Source: an uncultured Actinoplanes sp.
GTDB taxonomy: Bacteria; Actinomycetota; Actinomycetes; Mycobacteriales; Micromonosporaceae
Direction: 5' to 3'
Assembly: GCA_934667465.1 (NCBI GenBank)
Contig: CAKUMG010000008.1
Span: 1-23,792, forward strand
Length of the DNA: 23,792 nt
Part shown: in pieces, positions 1 to 6,633 of the stretch
Layout of the letters: each line of letters begins with the position of its first letter
Numbering within the stretch: position 1 is the stretch's first letter
Program-made: the position numbers and the translations under genes
The notes under the pieces: model-generated
What the model was told of the DNA's origin: nothing
Seen by the model: only the letters and a program-made list of their open reading frames with translations
Databases searched by the model: none

Positions 1-99
1 GGTCGGTGCCTCGCCACTGTCCCGGACACCGGACGGCCGGACCCCGCACCCAGTGAGCAGCACGGCCACCATCAGGGCCGGAAGCAGGCCCGCCCTCAC
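1..99 (-). CDS. Lipoprotein, N-terminal fragment (cut by window edge)
   Basis: Only the first 33 codons lie in the window. They encode a short basic start, a hydrophobic stretch and the lipobox LLTGC with the acylated Cys at about residue 18. This is a type II signal peptide, so the product should be anchored to the outer face of the membrane. The GTG start overlaps the stop of the upstream histidine kinase (GTGA), so it is translated as the third gene of a regulator-kinase-lipoprotein unit. Actinobacterial OmpR/kinase pairs often carry such a lipoprotein partner (for example MtrAB-LpqB or the CseABC set), which can modulate the sensor. The mature domain is outside the window, so its family cannot be named. 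Confidence 0.75.
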   Translation of the reverse strand, partial: MRAGLLPALMVAVLLTGCGVRPSGVRDSGEAPT

Positions 100-1463
100 C
101 GGTCCTCCTCGCGGCCCAGCGGCAGCCTCAGCACGAAACAGGCGCCGCCGGCAGCGTTCCCGGCAGTCAGGTCACCGCCGTGCAGCCGGGCATTCTCAGC
201 GGCGATGGCCAGACCCAGACCGCTTCCCGGGGTACGGCCGCGGGACGGGTCCCGCTTGTAGAACCGCTCGAACACGTGCGGCAGCACCTCGTCCGGCAGG
301 CCGGGGCCGGAATCGGTGACCGAGACGAGAGCATGGCCCGGATCGGCCGAGATCCGGATGCGCACCGGTTTCCGGCCGTGCTTGAGCGCGTTACCGGCCA
401 AGTTGGCGACAATCACGTCGATACGCCGCCGATCCACCCGGGCGCGGACCGCGGTCACGGTCTCCACCACCACGTCGCCGGACCAGCCACGGGCAAGCAG
501 GCAGTCATGGACCGTACGGGCGAGGTCGGTGTCCTCGAGATGCAGCCGTGCCGTACCGGCATCGAACCGGGAGACCTCGATCAGGTCCTCGACGAGGCGG
601 GTCAGCCGGCCGACCTCGGTGACGGCCATCCGGGCGGATTCCTGCGCATCCGGTTCCATGTCACCAGTCGCGGATTCCAGAACGTCCATCACCGCGGTCA
701 AGGTCGCCAGCGGCGTGCGAAGCTCGTGTGAGACATCGGCCTGCATCCGTTCCATCCTCGCCATCGACTGCTGCAACGCCCCGGCCATCTCGTTGAGGGT
801 GATCGTCAGATCGGTGAGTTCGTCCTTGCCACGAGGGACAGCCCGGGCGTCGAGGTCACCGGCGGCGAGCCTGCGGGCGGTGTCACGCAGCCGTCTCACC
901 GGACGCAGCACGCTGCTCGCCGCGGCGAGAGCCAGCAACACCGACAACGGCAGCGCCAGCACGGTCGTGGCGGCCGCCGACCGGGTGAGCCCGTCGACCT
1001 GCCGGTCGACTGCGGTGAGGTCGCGGGCGACATAGACCTCGATCCCGGAGGCGGAGCGGGCGCCGTCCGGCGTGGTCACGACCACCGGGGTGCCGATCAT
1101 CAGCCACGGCCGGCCGTCTTCGACGACCCGCTGCGCCACCAGCCGGTCCCCGCTGCGGACCCGGTCCCGTACCGGGTCAGCCCCGGCGGCCGTCTCATCC
1201 CCGGAGCGCAGGCTGCCGTAGATGATCAGCGCTTCGGGGCCGACGGCGGCGTGGAGCCTGTCGAGAGCCGACTGGTCCGGTGGGAAGGTCAGTTCCGGCG
1301 CAACCGCGGTGATCCGCCCGGCCACCGCGGCGGTCAGCTGCTCCTCGGTGCCAGTGAGCAGCGCGGCACTGGCCGAGGTGGCGCTCGCCCAGGCGGCCGC
1401 GACCGCCCCGGTCACGGTCACGCAGACGAACGCGACGAGCAGCCGGGCGCGCAGGCCGGTCAT
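96..1463 (-). CDS. Membrane sensor histidine kinase (HAMP-HisKA-HATPase)
   Basis: This is the sensor partner of the OmpR-type regulator directly upstream. The ATG start shares one base with the regulator stop; a GTG one codon earlier is also possible. The layout is a TM segment at about 8-30, an extracytoplasmic sensor of about 130 residues, a second TM near 165-187 and a HAMP linker. Then come the phospho-acceptor His in VSHELRTPLATL (His246 from this start) and an HATPase domain with an N-box (NLAGNALKHG), DSGPGLPDE and a GSGLGLAIA G2 box near the C-terminus. All catalytic motifs look intact. The sensed signal cannot be told. The envelope-facing neighbours (a lipoprotein downstream and a divergent SGNH lipoprotein) suggest a cell-envelope stimulus, which is inference. 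Confidence 0.93.
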   Translation of the reverse strand: MTGLRARLLVAFVCVTVTGAVAAAWASATSASAALLTGTEEQLTAAVAGRITAVAPELTFPPDQSALDRLHAAVGPEALIIYGSLRSGDETAAGADPVRDRVRSGDRLVAQRVVEDGRPWLMIGTPVVVTTPDGARSASGIEVYVARDLTAVDRQVDGLTRSAAATTVLALPLSVLLALAAASSVLRPVRRLRDTARRLAAGDLDARAVPRGKDELTDLTITLNEMAGALQQSMARMERMQADVSHELRTPLATLTAVMDVLESATGDMEPDAQESARMAVTEVGRLTRLVEDLIEVSRFDAGTARLHLEDTDLARTVHDCLLARGWSGDVVVETVTAVRARVDRRRIDVIVANLAGNALKHGRKPVRIRISADPGHALVSVTDSGPGLPDEVLPHVFERFYKRDPSRGRTPGSGLGLAIAAENARLHGGDLTAGNAAGGACFVLRLPLGREEDR

Positions 1464-2137
1464 CACCCCGGCCCGAACCGATAACCGAACCCGCGGACCG
1501 TCTGCACGTACTCGGGTGCGGCCGGTTCATCCTCGATCTTGACGCGCAGCCGTTGCACGCAGTTGTCGACGAGGCGGGAATCGCCGAGGTAGTCGTGCTC
1601 CCACACCTGTTCGAGGAGCTGCTGACGGCTGAGCACCTGGCCGGGGCCGCGCGACAGGGTGAGCAGCAGGCGCATCTCGGTCGGCGTGAGCGGGACCGGC
1701 TCGCCGCGCCGGGTCACGGTCAGCGCGGTGGTGTCGATGCGCAAGTCACGGTGGGTGCGGATGCCGTCCGGGTCGCCGATGCTGCGGCGCAGCACCGCCC
1801 GGATACGAGCATCGAGAACGGCCGGCCGGGCGGGCTTGGTCACATAGTCGTCGGCGCCCGCTTCCGAGCCGCCCACCACGTCGATGTCTTCGCCGCGGGC
1901 GGTCAGCATGATGACCGGGATGCCGCCGTACGCTCTGATCCGGCGGCACACCTCAAACCCGTCCAGGTCCGGCAGCATCAGGTCGAGCAACACCAGGTCG
2001 GGCGGGGACCCGGCCAGCGCCCGCAGCCCGTCGGCTCCCGTCCCGGCCGTGCGCATGTCGTACCCGTGCCTGGTCAGGGCCAGCTCGAGCCCTCGCCGGA
2101 CCAGCGCGTCATCCTCGATCAGCAGAATCGCCACCAC
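1463..2137 (-). CDS. OmpR/PhoB-family response regulator
   Basis: The receiver domain carries the acidic pair in LLIEDDALVRRG, the phospho-acceptor Asp in LVLLDLMLPDLDG, the Thr in MLTARG and the conserved Lys in YVTKPA. A winged-helix Trans_reg_C effector follows (LTPTEMRLLLTL, LEQVWEHDYLGDSRLVDNCVQRLRVKIE, VQTVRGFGYRFG). It should be phosphorylated by the co-transcribed kinase and bind tandem sites as a head-to-tail dimer. Start choice: GTG at 2137 gives a normal N-terminus right before the first beta strand. GTG at 2134 or ATG at 2173 are alternatives, and none has a good Shine-Dalgarno. A possible -10 just upstream would make the message leaderless. The long in-frame extension further upstream runs antisense through the SGNH gene and is not coding. 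Confidence 0.9.
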   Translation of the reverse strand: MVAILLIEDDALVRRGLELALTRHGYDMRTAGTGADGLRALAGSPPDLVLLDLMLPDLDGFEVCRRIRAYGGIPVIMLTARGEDIDVVGGSEAGADDYVTKPARPAVLDARIRAVLRRSIGDPDGIRTHRDLRIDTTALTVTRRGEPVPLTPTEMRLLLTLSRGPGQVLSRQQLLEQVWEHDYLGDSRLVDNCVQRLRVKIEDEPAAPEYVQTVRGFGYRFGPG

Positions 2138-2140
2138 ATG

Positions 2141-2150
2141 ATCAAGTATC
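2141..2150 (-). promoter_or_regulatory. Possible -10 element of the regulator-kinase operon
   Basis: On the minus strand GATACTTGAT lies just before tandem GTG codons. If GATACT is the -10, transcription would start at about 2138-2137, on the GTG itself, giving a leaderless mRNA. The 11-bp-phased direct repeat ends 37 bases upstream, where an activator could reach the polymerase. No -35 was found. This is a motif-level inference only. Confidence 0.3.
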
Positions 2151-2187
2151 CGGCGCCGGCCGTAGGACGCCATCGGATTCCGGCCGT

Positions 2188-2207
2188 TGCGACACAGCTG
2201 CGACACA
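2188..2207. promoter_or_regulatory. Direct-repeat operator candidate (OmpR-family, 11-bp phasing)
   Basis: TGCGACACA occurs twice, at 2188-2196 and 2199-2207, so the start-to-start distance is exactly 11 bp. Tandem half-sites with 10-11 bp phasing are the classic target of PhoB/OmpR-type regulators. The site lies between the divergent OmpR-type regulator gene (minus) and the SGNH lipoprotein gene (plus, ATG 43 bases away). Autoregulation plus control of the lipoprotein is therefore likely, but that is inference. Confidence 0.6.
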
Positions 2208-2249
2208 ACGGCGCAGGGGCCGGGACGTTCCCACGGCACGGTCGTCGGC

Positions 2250-2987
2250 ATGAGGACACCCATTGCCTTCACCGCCGGTCTGCTCATGCTTACCGCAGCA
2301 TGCACCACACCTCCCGCCGACACCCCGCACCCCCGACGCAGCGGCGGCCTCGGAACCGTGCTTTTCTTCGGCGACTCGGTCGCGGCTGGGCAGTCCGCAC
2401 CGATGACCGAGGCGTTCGCCGCCGCCGGCGTCCCATTCCGGTCCGTCGCCGCCGAGGGCGGCGGCAACGTGGTCGGGCCGAACGCCGGAACCACCTGGCG
2501 GGAGCTGCCCGGCACCCTCGAGGAAACCGCCCCCGATGTCGTCGTCTACCAGATCACCACCTATGACTGGGGCACCGAGCAGCAACAAAAGGACGCTTAC
2601 AACCGGCTGGCCTCCACGGTGACCGGAGCCGGCGCCACCCTTGTCATCGTCACCATGCCACCGATCAGGGCGGACGACTTCTACAAGCCCCACATGAACG
2701 ACTTGAACCACGCTCGCAAGGCCGCACGATCGGTCGCTTCGGCGTCCCGGGGCAGGGTCCACCTGCTCGACGCCCGAGAGGTATGGGGCGATGAGTACCA
2801 GCAGCGGCGTGACGGAAAGCCGGACCGCAGCAGCGACGGCATCCATACCTGCCCCCAGGGCGCCGCCCGCTTCACCGCCTGGCTGCTGACCGGCCTGGCC
2901 ACCATCGAACCCGGCTTCACCCCGCCCGCAGCCGAGTCGTGGGCCAACACCGGCTGGTCAGCTGACAAACGCTTTATCGGCTGCTGA
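2250..2987 (+). CDS. SGNH/GDSL-type hydrolase lipoprotein
   Basis: This is a 245-residue exported esterase/acyl-hydrolase-like protein. The N-terminus MRTPIAFTAGLLMLTAAC is a lipoprotein signal with acylated Cys18, which decides the ATG start over an upstream in-frame TTG. The SGNH fold is shown by block I (FFGDSVAAGQ, nucleophile Ser43), a Gly/Asn-rich block II (EGGGNVVGPNAG), the strand VVVYQITTYDWG at the block III position, and the C-terminal catalytic pair DGIHTC (Asp196, His199). The block III Asn of canonical GxND is not obvious. Likely substrates are O-acyl groups on wall or surface glycans, but this is not deducible from sequence. It is divergent from an OmpR-type regulator and downstream of its candidate operator, so co-regulation is probable. 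Confidence 0.85.
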   Translation: MRTPIAFTAGLLMLTAACTTPPADTPHPRRSGGLGTVLFFGDSVAAGQSAPMTEAFAAAGVPFRSVAAEGGGNVVGPNAGTTWRELPGTLEETAPDVVVYQITTYDWGTEQQQKDAYNRLASTVTGAGATLVIVTMPPIRADDFYKPHMNDLNHARKAARSVASASRGRVHLLDAREVWGDEYQQRRDGKPDRSSDGIHTCPQGAARFTAWLLTGLATIEPGFTPPAAESWANTGWSADKRFIGC

Positions 2988-3139
2988 GACCCCGCAGTGC
3001 GAGGTTCCCGGCCCGGCGGCTCTGCACGGCACCAGCAACATGGGCGCGTTACCACTGTGGGGTCAACGAAAGTCATACGTCGTGCTCGGGCAGTTCTGCC
3101 GTCCGGGAGATCCGCTGCGGGGGTCCGACTCGTCATGAT

Positions 3140-3176
3140 CTCGGTTCGTTCCGAGAGACCCGACCTCGGTCCGTTC
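3140..3176. repeat. Imperfect direct repeat upstream of the 3200 ORF
   Basis: CTCGGTTCGTTC (3140-3151) recurs as CTCGGTCCGTTC (3165-3176), with 11 of 12 bases identical and a 25-bp period. The first copy is also the left arm of a small hairpin (TCTCGG/CCGAGA at 3139-3144 and 3151-3156). It lies 24 bases before the GTG at 3200, in the otherwise featureless 2988-3199 gap, and could be a regulator site or a leader structure. Confidence 0.35.
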
Positions 3177-3199
3177 GTCTCAGATTCGAGGAGCACACG

Positions 3200-3628
3200 G
3201 TGCGCAGCGACTTCCCCTCGTCGGCAGCCGGCGATGCGGCTGCGGGTACCGCCGGTCGGGACCACCCCGGCATCGAGGACATGCGGCTGCTGCTCGAGGA
3301 ACGGCCGGATCAGCGTATGCCGCTGCGCCATCGTGCCGCAGTCGTCGTGCTCGCGTTCGTCGTGGCCGCCTCCGCGTTCCTGCTACCCCCGTTGGTCGTC
3401 GACCCGCCGGGACAGCAGGACCCGTCCGGTGACAAGCCTGCAGCGAGAGCAGGTCCCGGGCGCGGTGACCCGGGCCGAATCAGCGGCTGCCGCTCGGCCC
3501 GGGTCACCATCACTGCAGGGGAGCCGGGGTTCAGCCGGGGACCAGTTCCCACCGCTGGTCCTTGGCGGTCTTCTGGAAGTCCCACTGCTGGACCCCGTAG
3601 CCTCTCCAGGTTCCGCCCTCCGGATTGA
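3200..3628 (+). CDS. Small single-pass membrane protein, probably a truncated relative of the CBM35 anchor at 16310
   Basis: A GTG start follows a good Shine-Dalgarno (GAGGAG, 6-base spacing). The first ~75 codons have strong G/C third-position bias. They encode a cytoplasmic segment, a TM helix (AAVVVLAFVVAASAFLLPPL) and a Pro-rich start of an ectodomain. The segment around and after the TM resembles the 16310 protein (LPPLVVDPP here, LPPLLTDPTP there). After about 3430 codon bias weakens. The frame then runs through a strong terminator hairpin and 98 bases antisense into the lectin gene, with no carbohydrate-binding domain. It is probably a gene decayed at its 3' end, or a short membrane protein whose real end cannot be placed. 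The N-terminal part is well supported, the C-terminal end is not. Confidence 0.5.
   Translation: MRSDFPSSAAGDAAAGTAGRDHPGIEDMRLLLEERPDQRMPLRHRAAVVVLAFVVAASAFLLPPLVVDPPGQQDPSGDKPAARAGPGRGDPGRISGCRSARVTITAGEPGFSRGPVPTAGPWRSSGSPTAGPRSLSRFRPPD
3464..3508. terminator. Strong hairpin ending the T7SS operon
   Basis: GGTGACCCGGGCCGA (3464-3478) is perfectly inverted at 3494-3508 as TCGGCCCGGGTCACC, with a 15-base loop that can itself pair partly (AGCGGC/GCCGCT). It starts 23 bases beyond the stop of the minus-strand lectin gene. There is no clear U-tract, which is common for actinobacterial terminators. It also lies inside the weak 3' half of the plus-strand 3200 ORF and could act in both directions. 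Confidence 0.75.
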
Positions 3629-5198
3629 CCCGGTCGATTCCGAAGAGTTCCATCACCTGGCCGGAGTTGCGGTTGGTGACAATCACCTGACCACCACCGT
3701 CGGGGCTCAGCCTCCACTGCTGATTCGGATCATCGCGATCCGTCGTGACGACCACCAGAGGGGCGTGCCGCTCCTTGGAGGCATCCTTGACCGCCAGGGA
3801 CAGCGGAACGTGATGGTTCGTAATGAGCACATGCTCACCATCGGGTGCGGCGGTGATCGTCCAGCGTTGATCCTCGTCGCCGGTTCTGTCCCACAGCTGC
3901 GTCTTTGTGCCCGGCTTCACCGATGCGACGTCCTTGCCGGGCAGTTCGAGGATCGCACCGGCGTGGCCGTTGCGGATCTGATAGACCTTGGCCGGGTCGT
4001 AGAGTGCACGCGGCGTAGGCGACGGCGCTGCGGGGGAACTCACCGGGGCTTTCGCCGCGGGCGACGTCGCCGGGCGGGGCGAGGCAGCCCGGCTGGAGGA
4101 CGGCGTGGGCGAGGGCGGCGCCGGGGAGGCCGGTGTGGGCTCGGCGGTGACGGGCTTGAGCCTGGCGTCCTTCTCGTACGTCGGCACGGCGTGCGCGACA
4201 GCTTCGGAGAGTTGAGGAATCGAGCTCCGGGGCAGGCCGCCTGCCTGCCTGATGGTCTCAGCACCCCATTGTGCTGCTCCCAGTGCCAGCGTGTAGGGGT
4301 CAGCGCCACTGATGGCGGAGAATTGATTGCTCAGATCGCACATCGCGGTGCCGAGCGTGATGATCGCGTCCCGGGTGTTCCACACCGACGCACCCCGGCT
4401 CGCGTATTCCGTCCACAGCTGCGCACTGAACTGGGCGATACCCTCCCCCGCATCGGTGCGCAGATTGGCGTTGAACCCCGATGCGGCGTTCAGCTGGGCC
4501 GCGATGCGCGCCGGGGTGACCGCCGGACAGATCCGGCCGGCAGCGTTGATCGGCGCGACCAGGCCGGGCGGCACGGCGAGGACGCTCACCGCCTTCGCCG
4601 CGGCGGTGCCCGGGCGCGGATCGGCCTGGAACTGGTCGGTATCGGCGTACCACGCGGCGTAGCCGGCAACGCGGTCCACGTGCTCGCTCTGGGCCTTGCT
4701 CAGCTCCCGGCCGGCCAGCACGCCGTCGGTACCGCTGTGCCCGGCCGCCACGGCGAGCTCCCAATGGTCACCCTTGACCCCGGCGGCTCGTACCGTGCCG
4801 ACCGCCGCGCAGGTCTGGTGCGCCAGGGCCACGATGTTGGCCCGGGCGTCCCCGCGCTGCACCTCGACGCTCGGCTTCCACCTCCGCCACTCCTCGTCGG
4901 ACAGGCCGGCAAGCCCGGCACCGTCGCCTTCGAACCCCGACGCCGCCATCAGCTGACCAGCGAGCCGGGGCGGGGTCAGCGCCGGGCAGGACAGTGCCGC
5001 CGACACGACGGTGGGCAACAGGTCTCCCGGCACCGCCCTGCCGGTGATCTTGTCGGCGTTCGCGATAGCCGGACCCATGCTGACGGCCACGCCGGCGACC
5101 AGGGCGGCCACGACACCGCTCGCGGTCAGATGCACACGTCCGCGCCGGGTGGCCGTCAGCCGGGTCCAGACGCCTGCCATGGTTGCTCGTTTCGACAT
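3531..5198 (-). CDS. Secreted protein: two catalytically degenerate transglycosylase-like repeats plus ricin-type lectin
   Basis: This 555-residue product is the last gene of the T7SS operon. The N-terminus has an Arg-rich n-region and a hydrophobic core (about 24-47, ending AIANA), a signal peptide. Two related repeats follow, at about 71-150 and 224-345. Each opens C-P-A-[LV]-T-P-x-R-[LI]-A-x-Q-L, continues with A-A-S-G-F, and the second has GIAQF-x(3)-LW, AMCDLS and YTLALGAAQWG. This is the pattern of actinobacterial SLT/lysozyme-like lytic transglycosylases. However, the catalytic Glu of the ExSxF-type motif is replaced (QLNAASGF, QLMAASGF). A Pro/Ser/Ala linker (about 352-398) leads to a beta-trefoil RICIN domain (about 399-555) with repeated Q-x-W signatures (DQRWTI, QQWRLS, QRWELV). 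Likely role: binding peptidoglycan or glycan at the secretion site rather than cleaving it. GGAAG lies before the ATG. Confidence 0.82.
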   Translation of the reverse strand: MSKRATMAGVWTRLTATRRGRVHLTASGVVAALVAGVAVSMGPAIANADKITGRAVPGDLLPTVVSAALSCPALTPPRLAGQLMAASGFEGDGAGLAGLSDEEWRRWKPSVEVQRGDARANIVALAHQTCAAVGTVRAAGVKGDHWELAVAAGHSGTDGVLAGRELSKAQSEHVDRVAGYAAWYADTDQFQADPRPGTAAAKAVSVLAVPPGLVAPINAAGRICPAVTPARIAAQLNAASGFNANLRTDAGEGIAQFSAQLWTEYASRGASVWNTRDAIITLGTAMCDLSNQFSAISGADPYTLALGAAQWGAETIRQAGGLPRSSIPQLSEAVAHAVPTYEKDARLKPVTAEPTPASPAPPSPTPSSSRAASPRPATSPAAKAPVSSPAAPSPTPRALYDPAKVYQIRNGHAGAILELPGKDVASVKPGTKTQLWDRTGDEDQRWTITAAPDGEHVLITNHHVPLSLAVKDASKERHAPLVVVTTDRDDPNQQWRLSPDGGGQVIVTNRNSGQVMELFGIDRVNPEGGTWRGYGVQQWDFQKTAKDQRWELVPG

Positions 5199-5271
5199 CT
5201 TCCACTCTTCGCTCGGTCAGCGGCCCTGTCCTTCGGCACGACGGGCCGCGCTCCGCCCCCGTTCATGATCG

Positions 5272-6633
5272 TCAGAACATCGTCCGGCCCAGGTCGAGCA
5301 GCTGACCGAAGACCCCGAAGACCCCCATCGCGAGCGGGGCCAGCGCCATCACCGCCACCATCCCGAACAGGTCCAGCGCGGACCGTCGGTGGACCGGGCG
5401 GGGACCGCGGGGCTCCTCGCCACCGGCCGGTGGGTTCAGCACGCACAGCGCGATGCCCGCCCCTGCCACCGCGACGCCGGTGACCGCCAGCACCACGATC
5501 AGCGTGGTCCCCCCGGCCCCGCGCGCCAGGGCAGCGACGAGACCGAAGGACCCGACCGCCAGGGCCGCGCCCAGGGCCACCGTCTCGACGGTGAACGCGG
5601 CCTGCCGCAGCCGGACCAGCAGAACGAGGGCTGCCGCCGCGGTCAGGAACAGCGCGAACACATGGCCGGAGAGGGTGAGCACCGGCAGCGCGACCACCAA
5701 GGTCACCGCCGGTCCGGTCAGCAGGACGCCGAGCACGTGCCGGGACCGGCCGACCAGCTCGGCGGTCCGGCCGCCCGGTTCCGCCGCTCGGATGTCTGCC
5801 CGGCGGCCCGCCCACGTCGCCACCAGCGCCGCAAGACGCCGGGCCAGGGCCGCCGTCCCGACCGCGATGACCGTGGCGACCGCGGCGGCACCCGCCGTCT
5901 CGGCCGCCAGTCCCCGGATCAGCGTCGCGGTGAGCAGAGCGACGACCAGCTGCAGCTGCACCGCGAACAGTGCCGGGCCCGGCATGGCGGCCAGCGCCAG
6001 CAGAGCACCCACGTTGGCGCCGATCAGCCCGCTCTCCCAGGGATGGCCGCCGGTGAGGACCGCTCCGGCCAGCACGCCTCCGCCGGCCAGGATGGGGACC
6101 GCCGTCAGCGCCACACCGAGGCGCACCGCGTACGGCACGGTGTCCCGCTGGTGTGCCAGGGTCCAGGCGCCCGCAGCCAGCAGCAGCCCGGTCACGATCA
6201 GCGCGGCCGCCGCCCCGGTGCCGGCACCCTTGGTCGCCGCGGCGGCCACCGCGGTGGCGAAAAGCCACAGCAGACCGGCACCGACGGTGGCCGGCCCGCC
6301 GCGCAGCCGCTCCCTGCGCAGCCGCTGGGCCTCCTCGGCCACCGCCTCGTCAACTTCGAAGACCACCGGCGCCTCGACCGGTTCGACGGCCAGGTCACGC
6401 AGGTAGAGCACCTGGCCGTCGACCACGCCCGCGTCGGCCAGACTGTTGTCCGGGGGCAGGGCCGCCTGTCCGGCGACCGCCAGCGACCAGGCCGGGGGTA
6501 GCACATCGGCCGGGTCCTGACCACAAATGGTGGCCAGCCGGGGGGCGTACTCGCCGATCGGTGTCCAGGACGGCACCGCGACGTCCACCCGGCGGGAGTC
6601 GCCCACCACGGTGATGCGGCTCTGCTCGCTCAT
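5272..6633 (-). CDS. eccD: T7SS integral membrane component EccD
   Basis: The 453-residue product has the EccD architecture. A ubiquitin-like cytoplasmic domain (about 1-82: ITVVGDSRRVDVAVPSW, then DNSLADAGVVDGQVLYLRD) is followed by an acidic/basic linker and a C-terminal part (about 114-453) made of roughly eleven hydrophobic helices. EccD lines the membrane channel of the ESX translocon together with EccB, EccC and EccE. Its ATG overlaps the EccC stop by four bases (ATGA), so the two are translationally coupled. The 73 bases to the downstream lectin gene hold no evident promoter or terminator. Confidence 0.93.
   Translation of the reverse strand: MSEQSRITVVGDSRRVDVAVPSWTPIGEYAPRLATICGQDPADVLPPAWSLAVAGQAALPPDNSLADAGVVDGQVLYLRDLAVEPVEAPVVFEVDEAVAEEAQRLRRERLRGGPATVGAGLLWLFATAVAAAATKGAGTGAAAALIVTGLLLAAGAWTLAHQRDTVPYAVRLGVALTAVPILAGGGVLAGAVLTGGHPWESGLIGANVGALLALAAMPGPALFAVQLQLVVALLTATLIRGLAAETAGAAAVATVIAVGTAALARRLAALVATWAGRRADIRAAEPGGRTAELVGRSRHVLGVLLTGPAVTLVVALPVLTLSGHVFALFLTAAAALVLLVRLRQAAFTVETVALGAALAVGSFGLVAALARGAGGTTLIVVLAVTGVAVAGAGIALCVLNPPAGGEEPRGPRPVHRRSALDLFGMVAVMALAPLAMGVFGVFGQLLDLGRTMF

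Noticed and set aside
2997..5483. Open frame of about 830 codons on the plus strand through the lectin gene
   Set aside because: It is antisense to the signal-peptide/SLT/RICIN gene and translates to Arg-rich low-complexity sequence. It crosses a terminator hairpin.
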